From: Orientia tsutsugamushi
Lineage (GTDB): Bacteria; Pseudomonadota; Alphaproteobacteria; Rickettsiales; Rickettsiaceae
Direction of reading: 5' to 3'
Assembly: GCF_900327275.1 (NCBI RefSeq)
Contig: NZ_LS398548.1
Location: 1,426,001 to 1,490,000, forward strand
DNA: 64,000 nucleotides
Below the pieces are notes generated by a model. That model saw only the letters and a list, made by a program, of their open reading frames with translations, was not told where the DNA came from and did not search any database. The translations under genes and the position numbers were made by a program. Of this stretch, positions 10,401 to 19,326 are shown one piece after another; the stretch's first letter is position 1; every line of letters starts with the position of its first letter.

Positions 10401-10435
10401 TAACACTTTAATCAATATAGCTTGTACGTAAAACT

Positions 10436-10596
10436 CAAAAATCCTTTTATTGTGTATTTACCTCCTTATTACTCTGATTTAAATCTTATTGAAAAAAATG
10501 TTTCAAGCTAAATCAAGCAGAATGAAATATCACTGTGACTTAGACCATTTTTTGAAAAGTATATAACATAACTGTTTTATGCTGGTTTAGCTATAC
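10436..10596 (+). pseudogene. Second IS630-type transposase remnant with TIR
   Basis: The plus strand gives YLPPYYSDLNLIEK, again the IS630 C-terminal motif but from a different lineage from the neighbouring minus-strand fragment. It ends in a TIR whose complement reads TATAGCTAAACCAGCATAAA, the same end found at 12421, 15123 and 63913. Internal stops show decay. From here to the ankyrin gene (10597-10812) I see nothing. Confidence 0.6.
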
Positions 10597-10812
10597 ATCA
10601 TATTATTCTAAAGTCAAAAGGTAGTGATAATATCAGCTCTAATTTAATGATACTGCATATTAATTGCTATAAACAAATTCACAGCCTAAGGTTAAAGCGT
10701 GGCCCAGCTTTTTGATTTATGCTATATAATATAACTCTTCTAACTCTTAAGTTAGTACAATAAATTTTATTTTGTCTTTTTAAGCCGTTAATTTTGTGAT
10801 TAATCTATTAAA

Positions 10813-12300
10813 TTATATGCATCTGTGACCTGAAGGCTGAGGATCTTTTTTCTTAGCTTCGCTTGTCTTATTTTGTTGAATTTCTGATAAATCTTCATTA
10901 CTCAAATGCTTTAGTATATTGAGTTTGACTTCCGGTGGTATAACATTCCAACTTACATTGCTTTCCGTAGAATGCTCTTTAGACTGTTCTTTACATATAT
11001 CATCCATTGATTCAAGTGCCCCATGTAGCAGCTGGTTTCTAGTGCTTCCTGCATCTATATGTTCTTTGAGGGCAGAGGAATATATAGGAAATTTTGCTTC
11101 ACAACATTCATAAATTTTTTGAACTTTAGGATCATGTATATATCTTGATGATTCATTATCATTTGTTGTATTAGCAAGAAAAGCACTCAACATACTTTTT
11201 TGGCCACCACCAACTTTGATGTTACTTAATTCTTTTAGTTCTTTTTCACACGCCAGCTTATACTCACTAAGAGTTGATGATTGTTGTATAAGTTGCTGAT
11301 TTGTTAGGCTACCTGCTGAACTAGTCTTTTTATCACTAGAATATTCTAACTTGGTAATATGAGAAGTTAAAAATTCAGGAATTCCTGTTTGCATATTGAT
11401 GATCAAACTAGATGAAATAGCATTATTTAGCGGTGTACAATTTCTGTTATCATGTGCATCAATATCAGCGCCATGCTTTAATAAAATTCGAATAGCTGGT
11501 AATGGATCATGTATTTTTTCAGCAGCATGATGTAACGGAGTGCTACCATCATCGTTTCGTGCATTAACATCAGCTCCATGATGTAATACAGCTTTTACAA
11601 TTTTTTCATTTGGACCATGGCCTTGCTGCGCAGCACAATGTAAAACACTGTTACCATTTTCACCTTTTAAATGCACGTTTGCGCCACTTTTCAATAAACA
11701 CAAAACAGTAGGGACGAGTCTACTTTTTGCAGCACGATGCAAAGCAGTATCACCTACATTATTTTGCGCATTAACATTGGCACCATGATTTAACAATATC
11801 TCAGTTATCTCTAGGTGGTGAAAACTGTTTGTAGCGTAATGTAAAGCTGTATTACCATCACCATCTTGTAAATTAACATTTGCACCATGAGTTAATAATG
11901 CTTGAGCAATACTTAGTGATTCTTTACTTAGCAATGCAGAAGCACCTTGGTAAGTGTGCGGTCTTGTTGATGCTAGGTGTAAAGAAGTCTGCCCATTGTT
12001 GTTTTGCATATCAATAATAGCATTACCATAACTTAACAGTATTTCAGTCATTTTTAAATTGTGATCCCTAGCAGCAAAATGCAATGGTGTGTTTCCATCC
12101 TTATCTTGCAGTGTGACATTAGCACTACGCTCTAATAGCACCTTAGTAATTTCTGATTGTTTATTCTCAACTGATGTATGTAGAGGAGTTTTGAAATCAC
12201 CATCTTGTTGAAAATTAACAAGACCAGGATGTTCATTTAAAATATCTAGTACAGCCTTTACATCACCACGCTTAATAGCTGAACTCAAAGCAGTATTCAT
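10813..12300 (-). CDS. Ankyrin-repeat protein with C-terminal F-box-like motif
   Basis: Ankyrin protein of 495 residues. Eight or nine ~33-residue repeats occupy about residues 1-300 (for example DGNTPLHFAA, GANVNLQDGDGNTALHYA). A less ordered linker follows. The tail WNVIPPEVKLNILKHLSNED (from residue 451) resembles the F-box/PRANC motif carried by Orientia Ank effectors. Members of that family are secreted by type I secretion and recruit host SCF ubiquitin-ligase parts. Secretion and host binding are inferences for this copy. No signal peptide is seen. AGAGG precedes the ATG. The gene is bracketed by IS relics rather than lying inside the RAGE. Confidence 0.88.
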   Translation of the reverse strand: MNTALSSAIKRGDVKAVLDILNEHPGLVNFQQDGDFKTPLHTSVENKQSEITKVLLERSANVTLQDKDGNTPLHFAARDHNLKMTEILLSYGNAIIDMQNNNGQTSLHLASTRPHTYQGASALLSKESLSIAQALLTHGANVNLQDGDGNTALHYATNSFHHLEITEILLNHGANVNAQNNVGDTALHRAAKSRLVPTVLCLLKSGANVHLKGENGNSVLHCAAQQGHGPNEKIVKAVLHHGADVNARNDDGSTPLHHAAEKIHDPLPAIRILLKHGADIDAHDNRNCTPLNNAISSSLIINMQTGIPEFLTSHITKLEYSSDKKTSSAGSLTNQQLIQQSSTLSEYKLACEKELKELSNIKVGGGQKSMLSAFLANTTNDNESSRYIHDPKVQKIYECCEAKFPIYSSALKEHIDAGSTRNQLLHGALESMDDICKEQSKEHSTESNVSWNVIPPEVKLNILKHLSNEDLSEIQQNKTSEAKKKDPQPSGHRCI

Positions 12301-12420
12301 ATTGATTACCTCTTAATCTTAGTTAAACCAGTATTTTCAATTTTAAATTGAGATCAATATTAATTTAATTAATTAAATTATACAATTATTTTTTATTACC
12401 AAAGTTCGATATAAGGAGAA

Positions 12421-12660
12421 TATAGCTAAACTACTATAAAACAATTATAGTAATAAGATGTAATGAACAAGTAATTAGTATGACATATACTATAGATTTT
12501 GGAAAAAAGTGCTGAACACAACATAAAGAAAGAAAATTAGTTTTGAATCAGTATCAAAACGTTTTGGAATAGGAAGGAATACAGTATTTGTATGGAGTAA
12601 TAATTTACGTATAGAAATAAGGATAAGCATTTTATGTCTACCACTATCAGATAAACGTTA
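12421..12660 (+). pseudogene. IS630-type element, 5' fragment
   Basis: Begins with the TIR TATAGCTAAACTACTATAAA, followed by a leader and an ATG reading MTYTIDFGKKC before a stop. In another frame it continues with SFESVSKRFGIGRNTVFVW, the helix-turn-helix typical of IS630 transposase N-termini. The leader and start codon match the copy at 63913-64000 closely. The fragment ends where an IS5-type element begins. The spacer from the ankyrin gene (12301-12420) holds nothing I can name. Confidence 0.65.
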
Positions 12661-12683
12661 ACAAAATTGCTTGATAATACAAT

Positions 12684-12987
12684 AGACCTCTTTCGAAACT
12701 GGTTAAGGTAGTTCAAAATTGTAAATGCCAGAGATCAAATTAAATCTAAGACCATCAGCAACTGTTCCCCCAAATTGAGTTTATTTTTACGCCCATCTTT
12801 TAATTTCTTAAGACCATCATCTTTCCTCAAAATATCCACTATCTTTGCAAATGTTCCACTCCTTACTCCTGTTAATCGACTAAATTTTTCATCCTTTAAC
12901 TCTTTAATCTGATTGAATTTCATTATTACTTCAAATCAGATCTTTATAACACTATTCTACATCATTCTCTAGTTTCGAAAGAAGTCT
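12684..12987 (-). mobile_element. IS5-type element, internally deleted (304 bp)
   Basis: Terminal repeats AGACCTCTTTCGAAACTGG (left) and its slightly diverged complement (right, ending near 12987) enclose a 62-codon minus-strand reading frame at 12735-12923. That frame encodes MKFNQIKELKDEKF and then RLTGVRSGTFAKIVDIL, the N-terminal segment of IS5-family transposases in Orientia and Wolbachia, followed by a Lys/Gly-rich GRKNKLNLGEQLL. The catalytic DDE domain is absent. Its ends are the same as those of the 141-143 bp MITEs at 61098 and 63732. AAT precedes the left end, but the right flank does not repeat it. Confidence 0.75.
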
Positions 12988-12989
12988 AT

Positions 12990-13056
12990 TATTAATTAAT
13001 ACAGCTGCATCAAATGTTTCTTTAGAAATATCAATTCCTACAATTATACTATTCAT
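12990..13056 (-). pseudogene. IS110-type transposase, first ~22 codons
   Basis: The minus strand from ATG 13056 reads MNSIIVGIDISKETFDAAVL. This is the N-terminus of IS110-family (DEDD) transposases, including the first catalytic Asp in GIDISK. The frame is cut off by the right end of the IS5-type element at 12987, so only a stub remains. Confidence 0.6.
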
Positions 13057-13465
13057 AATCACCAAATTTTATGTTAAACTTAATATATCAAAACCAACCT
13101 TGTAAATACAGGCTATTAGCCTTAGGATCACTACTGTATACTAGCTTTCTTTTGTGCTATTGCTATAATCTTTTATTTTTTTGCAATTTCACTTATTTTC
13201 ATCATACAAGGAATAGGTGGTATAACCAAAGCTGATTATGGTAAGAAGTTGAAAGCAAATCTGCTCTCCCTTCTTACTAGGCTTTGAAATGGGAAATATC
13301 AAGCTAAACATGTACGAATGTTGATGAAATTTCTAAGAAAAGAGAATATCTGACAAGAAATTTTTAAGACTAGTTATGAAACTGATTGTAATAATAGAAT
13401 TATGTTACTATGCTGTGCTAGTATTACAAGATGTGTGATTAAAATAACTAACTTTGATCAGTAAT
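13057..13465. other. Decayed spacer upstream of yifB
   Basis: About 400 bp with no intact gene. On the plus strand around 13255-13330, SLLTRLWNGKYQAKHVR weakly resembles the N-terminal part of group II intron reverse transcriptases. The similarity is too short to call. No yifB promoter stands out. Confidence 0.3.
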
Positions 13466-14977
13466 ATGGTAACACGAATTTCAAGTGTGACATGGAGTGG
13501 TATTAATGTGCTTGATGTTGACATACAAGTTAAAATTTCTACTGGAATACCATGTTTTACAATAGTAGGTTTAGCAGACAAGACTGTTACAGAAGCAAGA
13601 GAAAGGGTAAAAGCTGCTTTATCTTCCATTGGGTTAGCGTTACCTGCCAAGAAAATATTAGTTAATTTAGCTCCAGCTGATTTAGTTAAGGAAGGAAGTC
13701 ATTTTGACTTAGCTATCGCATGTGCAATATTAACTAGTATGAATATTTTGCATTGTAACGAAATGGCAGAATATCTTATTCTAGGTGAGTTATCATTAGA
13801 TGGAGCATTATTACCTGTAGCTGGAGTTTTGCCTGCTGCTATTGGAGCTGTTGAAAGAGATAAAGGAATTATCTGTCCTGCAGCTAATGGTAAGGAAGCT
13901 GCATGGTCTGGCAATAAAAAAATAGTTACTCCAATAGATTTATTATCATTAGTTAATCATTTTAAAGGTACTCAAGTAATACGGCAGCCAGAAGTTGATA
14001 TTAGTTCTGTGAAAGCTAATTATCCTGATTTAAAAGATATTGTTGGCCAAGCTGTACCTAAAAGAGCTTTAGAGATTGCTGCCGCTGGTAGGCATCATAT
14101 GTTAATGTCAGGTCCACCAGGTACTGGCAAGTCAATGTTAGCTGAAAGATTGCCTGGTATACTACCTGAAATGGTTCCAATAGAAATTTTAGAGTGCAGT
14201 ATGATAGCTAGCGTTGCTAATCTTATTAAGGAAGGTAACTTAATTCAACATAGACCATTTAGATCACCTCATCATACTTGTTCTATTGCTGCTATGGTTG
14301 GAGGAGGAGTTGGAAAACGAGTTAAACCAGGAGAAATTTCTTTAGCTCATAATGGAATACTTTTTCTAGATGAACTACCTGAATTTTCAACTAATACTAT
14401 TGAAGCTTTGCGTCAACCCTTAGAATCAGCTGAGGTGCATATTTCTCGTGTTAATTTCAGTGTAAAATATCCTGCTAGGTTTCAGTTAATTGGAGCTATG
14501 AATCCATGCAAATGCGGATATTTATCTGATGCTGCTAAAGCTTGTAATAAAGCACCAAGATGTGGAATTGACTATCAAATGAGAATTTCTGGTCCTATGA
14601 GAGATCGTTTTGATATTTATGTTGAAGTAGCAGAAGTTACATATAATGTTGATGATAAATGTTCAATATCTGAGTCTTCAACTGAAGTCTTAAAACGAGT
14701 TAACAATGCTCATACAATACAACTTACCAGGTATGATGGATATGGTATAAGCACAAATAGTCAGCTATTTGGTCAGTTATTAACAGATTTTGCTTCTCCG
14801 ACTAATGAAGGACAGAAGTTATTAAATGATGCTGCTATAAAATTTAAGTTGTCTATGCGAGGATATAATAAAGTATTAAAAGTTGCACGTACAATAGCAG
14901 ATTTAGAAAATATTAAAATGGTAAATAAGTTTCATATAGCTGAGGCTTTAAGTTATAGACAACTAAATTTAAATTAG
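13466..14977 (+). CDS. comM: YifB/ComM family Mg-chelatase-like AAA+ ATPase
   Basis: AAA+ ATPase of the YifB/ComM family. In naturally competent bacteria ComM is a hexameric helicase promoting branch migration of incoming DNA. Here its role is inferred. The 503-residue protein has the N-terminal ChlI-like domain (VTWSGINVLDVDIQV near the start), Walker A GPPGTGKS (216-223), Walker B GILFLDELPEF, and a C-terminal Mg-chelatase-type domain with GYNKVLKVARTIADLE. I chose ATG 13466 because the family begins at MV-R-I. An in-frame TTG lies four codons earlier. IS debris surrounds it, but the gene is intact. Confidence 0.9.
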   Translation: MVTRISSVTWSGINVLDVDIQVKISTGIPCFTIVGLADKTVTEARERVKAALSSIGLALPAKKILVNLAPADLVKEGSHFDLAIACAILTSMNILHCNEMAEYLILGELSLDGALLPVAGVLPAAIGAVERDKGIICPAANGKEAAWSGNKKIVTPIDLLSLVNHFKGTQVIRQPEVDISSVKANYPDLKDIVGQAVPKRALEIAAAGRHHMLMSGPPGTGKSMLAERLPGILPEMVPIEILECSMIASVANLIKEGNLIQHRPFRSPHHTCSIAAMVGGGVGKRVKPGEISLAHNGILFLDELPEFSTNTIEALRQPLESAEVHISRVNFSVKYPARFQLIGAMNPCKCGYLSDAAKACNKAPRCGIDYQMRISGPMRDRFDIYVEVAEVTYNVDDKCSISESSTEVLKRVNNAHTIQLTRYDGYGISTNSQLFGQLLTDFASPTNEGQKLLNDAAIKFKLSMRGYNKVLKVARTIADLENIKMVNKFHIAEALSYRQLNLN

Positions 14978-15122
14978 GATGCAGATATGACATTGTAAAT
15001 TGAAAATTATTGATCTTGCTACAATAAAATAGAAATTAGAGAATTAGGAGAATGAATCAAAAAAAGTAGTAAGGTAGAAATTTTATTTGTCTTCATGCAA
15101 GGATTTTAAAAATTATTATCTA

Positions 15123-15309
15123 TATAGCTAAACCAGTATAAAACAGTTATGTTATATACTTTTCGAAAAGGATGTCTAAGTTACAGTGATATTTCATTCT
15201 GCTTGATTTAGCTTGAAATCATTTTTTCAATAGGATTTAAATCAGGAGAATAAGGTAGCAGAAAAATAACTTTACAACCAACAGATTTTATTAATTTTAT
15301 TGCTTCTTT
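15123..15309 (-). pseudogene. IS630-type transposase 3' remnant
   Basis: The minus strand reads FLLPYSPDLNPIEKMISS before in-frame stops, and ends in the TIR TATAGCTAAACCAGTATAAA at 15123. It is closely related to the plus-strand fragment at 10436-10596. The N-terminal half is missing. The stretch between the yifB stop and this end (14978-15122) contains no recognisable gene. Confidence 0.65.
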
Positions 15310-15573
15310 TTGTGCTCAAACCTCGTTGTAAATGACTATATATATGTAAATACTATACCAAAAATTCAAGAATTTATTAATAAATGCAGTAACATTAGCA
15401 CATTAAATGTTAATATTGATAAAATGAGTAAAATTGCCGTGCTAATAAATCTTATAGAATTGACTGTTATTCTTAGTAATTTTGTCTTAATGGATTATGG
15501 TACTGTGGCATTATTTGGATGTCCAACACGGGATGAGAAGGATTATGCTGAAGAATTTTTGCACAACACATAA
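15310..15573 (+). other. Short open frame of unknown origin, possibly a gene remnant
   Basis: An 87-codon open frame with no ATG at its start and no ribosome-binding site, lying between an IS630 relic and an IS982-type terminal repeat. It encodes KIQEFINKCSNIS and ends in DEKDYAEEFLHNT. I do not recognise the product. The frame could be chance or the tail of a disrupted gene. Confidence 0.2.
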
Positions 15574-15593
15574 ATTCTTCTAATTATAATTAG

Positions 15594-15645
15594 ACATTAT
15601 CTCTTGTAGACTTTTCATCTTTTTTCTTATCCTAAACTGACATTA
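15594..15645. repeat. Solo copy of the IS982/MITE terminal repeat
   Basis: ATTATCTCTTGTAGAC through TTATCCTAAACTGACATTA repeats the right arm of the MITE at 1012-1388 with minor differences. No matching left arm is present nearby, so this is an orphan end. The remaining ~170 bp to the next gene contains only a ribosome-binding site (AAGGAG at about 15800). Confidence 0.6.
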
Positions 15646-15814
15646 AAAGTGATTTTTAATTTTTTACTGAAGTTCTTATTTTGAGCAAGCGCTCAATTAC
15701 AGATTGATTTAAAAAGAATGGCATGATATACATTACTCGATTAATGTATATCATATTCTTTATCAAAAGACGTATTTAGTATTACAAAGTCAAACTATAT
15801 AAGGAGCTTAGAAC

Positions 15815-17479
15815 ATGCATCGTGGGAGCAGTACGCAATTTAATATCCAGGCAATGGGTAGCATCCAATTATGTAAGATGCTTAAAGATAGAGATGTATT
15901 ATCTAAACCTATTATAACAGAGATTTACAATAGAGCTTTGTTTTTACTGCAAACTGAAGATGCAAGATACAATAGATTGCAGTTTGATGCTAGAGGCTTA
16001 GCAACAATTTTATATCAATTTGCAAAGTTAAACTATGTTATAGGTTGGGAGTTTATTGAGGCTTGGACAAATAAAGCTATAAATCTAATGGATGAGTTTA
16101 ACCCTCAGGAGTTAGCTAATTCTATATGGGCATTAGGACGGTTAGAAATTCATCCATCAGATCAATTCATTAATGCTTGGACAAATAAAGCTATAAATCT
16201 AATGGATGAGTTTAACCCTCAAAATTTAGCCAATTCCATATGGGCATTAGGACGGTTAGAAATTCATCCATCAGATCAATTCATTAATGCTTGGATACAT
16301 CACGCTACTAAAACTATTGATAACTTTAATACTCAAGGGTTGGCTAATTCTATATGGGCATTAGGACGGTTAGAAATTCATCCATCAGACCAATTTATTA
16401 AGGCTTGGATACATCATGCTACTAAAACTATTGATAACTTTAATACTCAAGGGTTAGCTAATTCCATATGGGCATTAGGACAGTTAGAAATTCATCCATC
16501 ATATCAATTCATTAAGGCTTGGATACATCATGCTACTAAAACTATTGATAACTTTAATACTCAAAATTTAGCTAATTCCATATGGGCATTAGGACAGTTA
16601 GAAATTCATCCATCATATCAATTCATTCAAGCTTGGATACATCATGCTACTAAAACTATTGATAACTTTAGTCTTCAAGAGTTAGCTAATTCTATTTATG
16701 GAATATTCACATTAAATGTTTTATGTAACTCTAAAATTAAAGTACCACAGCAATTTATTTCTGCTGTTAATCAAAATATTGAACTGTTTGATGAAAATAT
16801 TGAAGATATTGGTCAAATTTTAAAAGCGCATTATTATTTTGGTAAACAAGGTGTAGGAATATTAACTTCACAAAATCGTCAACTTCTTGAAAAAAAGTTT
16901 AAAACCAAATTAACACCTTGTCATACTTCAAATTTACAACTAAATGTTCTGAAGGTAGTCAAAAAAGTATTAGCACAACACACTGTTAAAAGCGAGTATT
17001 ATATTAAGCAGATTACTTCTAGTGTTGATATCTTTATTAAAGAGAAAAATACAGTAATTCAAGTAGATGGCCCATCCCATTTTGATGACAATAATGCTCC
17101 CAATTTTTCAACTAGGCTTAATACTGAATTATTGAAAAGTTATGGATACTTAGTACATAGAATTCCATATTGGGTTTGGAATAAGTTAAAAACAAATATT
17201 GCCAAAGAAGAATATATATGTGAATTGATATGCACTGATGAATTTGTTTCTCAATCAGAGACGTTAGAGGAGGTGTTCTATGATGCACAAGAGAATATAC
17301 CAGAGCAATCAACAAGCGAAATTTTACCTCATTCTGAATCACAAATATCAGATGATGTATTTTATGATGCGTACGAATATATTCCACAAGATCCATTAAC
17401 ACATGACTCTTCATTTCATTATGACATGCAAGCATTAGGCAACATATGTTCTTCTGATTTTGAGACATGTAGTTTGTAA
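15815..17479 (+). CDS. Helical-repeat protein with C-terminal RAP domain
   Basis: A 554-residue protein. Residues 62-300 hold about six and a half tandem 38-residue repeats (LANSIWALGRLEIHPSDQFI, then an AW..HATKTIDNFN half). They resemble the octotricopeptide/FAST-type alpha-helical repeats that bind RNA in organelles. A RAP domain follows at about 393-460 (SSVDIFIKEKNTVIQVDGPS). This fold is related to PD-(D/E)XK nucleases, and Asp404 and Asp418 lie where catalytic acids would be expected. The tail repeats VFYDA-x-E-x-IP twice. AAGGAG precedes the ATG. No signal peptide. RNA binding, or delivery to host mitochondria, is inference. Confidence 0.82.
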   Translation: MHRGSSTQFNIQAMGSIQLCKMLKDRDVLSKPIITEIYNRALFLLQTEDARYNRLQFDARGLATILYQFAKLNYVIGWEFIEAWTNKAINLMDEFNPQELANSIWALGRLEIHPSDQFINAWTNKAINLMDEFNPQNLANSIWALGRLEIHPSDQFINAWIHHATKTIDNFNTQGLANSIWALGRLEIHPSDQFIKAWIHHATKTIDNFNTQGLANSIWALGQLEIHPSYQFIKAWIHHATKTIDNFNTQNLANSIWALGQLEIHPSYQFIQAWIHHATKTIDNFSLQELANSIYGIFTLNVLCNSKIKVPQQFISAVNQNIELFDENIEDIGQILKAHYYFGKQGVGILTSQNRQLLEKKFKTKLTPCHTSNLQLNVLKVVKKVLAQHTVKSEYYIKQITSSVDIFIKEKNTVIQVDGPSHFDDNNAPNFSTRLNTELLKSYGYLVHRIPYWVWNKLKTNIAKEEYICELICTDEFVSQSETLEEVFYDAQENIPEQSTSEILPHSESQISDDVFYDAYEYIPQDPLTHDSSFHYDMQALGNICSSDFETCSL

Positions 17480-17572
17480 CCCTTTTTACAAAAACTTAGC
17501 AAGCTTTTGATGCGAATGTATGCTAGAAAAATATGAGTTCTATATATAGCGGAAGGCATAACTATAGTTACA

Positions 17573-18988
17573 TTATAATATTGCCAAATTTAGAATACCT
17601 ACTTTATAGTGCAACTTCACTGTACCAACTGGACCATTACGGTGTTTAGCAACAATTATTTCAGCAGTGTTATAACATTTATTTTGTTTTGTAACCCATT
17701 CTGTGTATTCTGGAGTACCTGGATCTGGTTCTGATCTAGACAAGTAATATTCGTCCCGATATATAAGCATTACAATATCAGCATCTTGTTCAATGGAGCC
17801 TGATTCTCGTAGATCTGATAGTAGAGGCTTTTTATCTGACCTTTGTTCTACAGCTCTAGATAATTGAGATAATGCAATGACTGGAATATTGAGCTCTTTA
17901 GCAAGAGCTTTTAAGCTCTGAGTAATTTCAGAAATCTCCTGTACTCGATTATACTGACTTCCTCTGTTATCAATTTTTATTAGCTGTAAATAATCAATAA
18001 ATAATATTGCTAAATTATGAGTACGTTTAAGTCTACGAGCTCGAGATCTAATTGCAGATATCGAGATTGCTGGAGCATCATCTATAAAAAAATTCCACTT
18101 TTGTATTTCATTTTGTACAGTCTTCAACTTATCAACATCTTGTTCATCTATTTTACCGTTAAATAATGCAGAGCTATTAATTTCTGATTCTATAGAAAGA
18201 ATTCGAGTAGAGATTTGCTGAGATGACATTTCTAAAGAAAAGAATCCAACTGATGGCACTACATTATCTTTAGTATTTTTTTTAGTAAGAAAATATTTAC
18301 AAGCATTTATTGCTAAGTTAACTCCTAAAGCAGTTTTACCCATTGATGGTCTGCCAGCTAATATTATTAGGTCAGAATTTTTAAATCCTCCAAGCTTTGA
18401 ATCAAGGTCAAGTAGTCCACTACTAATACCGTTAATAGAGTTTTTATTTTTAATAGCAGATGAAATTGATGTCCATGATTCTTCAATTGAAGTTTGTAAT
18501 TTTGTAAATCCTTTACTTAAAGTTCCTCTTGCACCTAGATCATATAATTGAGATTCAGCAGTTTCGATCTGAGTTATAGCTAAATCTGCTAAAGTAGAAG
18601 AATATGCATTTGTTACTATTTTTTCTCCAATTTCAATTAAATAACGCCGCAGCGCAAGGTCATATACTATTTTGCCGTACTCATTAACATTAACTATACT
18701 TAATGCTAAAGTTGTAAGTTTAGCTAGATAATCCACTCCACCTATTTCATCAAATGTGAGTTCATTGCCTAGCATATTTTTGAGCGAAATTACAGTAGCG
18801 CTAATTCCTTTACTAATAATGAGATTAATTGACTTGTATATTTTGCCATGTAATGGTTCATAAAAATGTTCTGGCAGTAAAAATTCGTTAATGTTATATA
18901 GCGCACGATTGTTAATCAGAATTGCTCCAAGTATCATTTGCTCTGCTTGAATATTATTTGGAGCAATCTTTGCAAGATCTTTTTCCAT
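17573..18988 (-). CDS. dnaB: Replicative DNA helicase DnaB, copy 1 (frameshifted C-terminus)
   Basis: Hexameric replicative helicase of 471 residues. It has the N-terminal DnaB domain (AEQMILGAILINN), Walker A AGRPSMGKTA (211-220), Walker B LFIDYLQLI and an arginine-finger segment KHRNGPVGTVKL. It is nearly identical to the helicase at 20901-22337. After KLHY, however, a one-base difference replaces the normal NSRYSKFGN ending with KVGILNLAIL. It lies in the left arm of a large inverted repeat, preceded only by a 3' scrap of the initiator gene. It may be a decaying duplicate, although the ATPase core is whole. Confidence 0.88.
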   Translation of the reverse strand: MEKDLAKIAPNNIQAEQMILGAILINNRALYNINEFLLPEHFYEPLHGKIYKSINLIISKGISATVISLKNMLGNELTFDEIGGVDYLAKLTTLALSIVNVNEYGKIVYDLALRRYLIEIGEKIVTNAYSSTLADLAITQIETAESQLYDLGARGTLSKGFTKLQTSIEESWTSISSAIKNKNSINGISSGLLDLDSKLGGFKNSDLIILAGRPSMGKTALGVNLAINACKYFLTKKNTKDNVVPSVGFFSLEMSSQQISTRILSIESEINSSALFNGKIDEQDVDKLKTVQNEIQKWNFFIDDAPAISISAIRSRARRLKRTHNLAILFIDYLQLIKIDNRGSQYNRVQEISEITQSLKALAKELNIPVIALSQLSRAVEQRSDKKPLLSDLRESGSIEQDADIVMLIYRDEYYLSRSEPDPGTPEYTEWVTKQNKCYNTAEIIVAKHRNGPVGTVKLHYKVGILNLAIL

Positions 18989-19142
18989 ATCACTCTTTAA
19001 ATTTTATTAAAATTACTAAACTTAACTAACTCGAAAGAAAATCCCTGAGCTTTAAAAGAGGACTCAAGATCTTTCAGATAGTTCTCTCTGATGTAACTAT
19101 TTTCAAATTCTGTTTTTGCTTTGATGAATATTTTTTTGTTAA
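17578..19142 (-). repeat. Left arm of ~1.56-kb inverted repeat
   Basis: Reverse complement of 20747-22313, with scattered substitutions and one indel. It contains a complete dnaB reading frame and about 150 bp matching the 3' end of the DnaA-like gene. Similarity stops sharply at 19142, where TTGTTAA is followed by unrelated sequence, and at 17578. The arms are separated by about 1.6 kb holding most of the initiator gene. Confidence 0.9.
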
Positions 19143-19225
19143 TAAGATATTCTATAGGAAAAATTGGTCTTCTAAGGCAGATAGTATAAGTATGAAGATT
19201 TATATAGGTTTGGCATAATGATTTT

Positions 19226-19250
19226 TGTCAACCTTTTGTCAACCTTTTGC
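19226..19250 (+). repeat. 25-bp direct repeat, left copy (possible attachment or iteron site)
   Basis: TGTCAACCTTTTGTCAACCT followed by TTTGC, made of two 12-bp units. It lies 76 bp upstream of the DnaA-like start. An identical 25-mer in the same orientation occurs at 60745-60769 upstream of the integrase. The site could be an integrase core/arm site or a binding site for the initiator. The rest of the spacer 19143-19326 is A+T-rich, with GGAGA before the initiator ATG. Confidence 0.65.
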
Positions 19251-19326
19251 ATAAAAATTTGATGGTAATTTGTAAAAAAATTATTTTCTAAAAAACCTAC
19301 TATAGCTGTATTTTTGGAGATGAAAA

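Noticed and set aside
15123-15573. A single intact small gene spanning the region after yifB
   Set aside because: The first half is an IS630 relic on the other strand; the remaining frame lacks a start codon and ribosome-binding site.
17118-17468. 116-codon frame antisense to the RAP-domain gene
   Set aside because: Composition and start are unconvincing, and the plus-strand frame has clear domains over the same bases.
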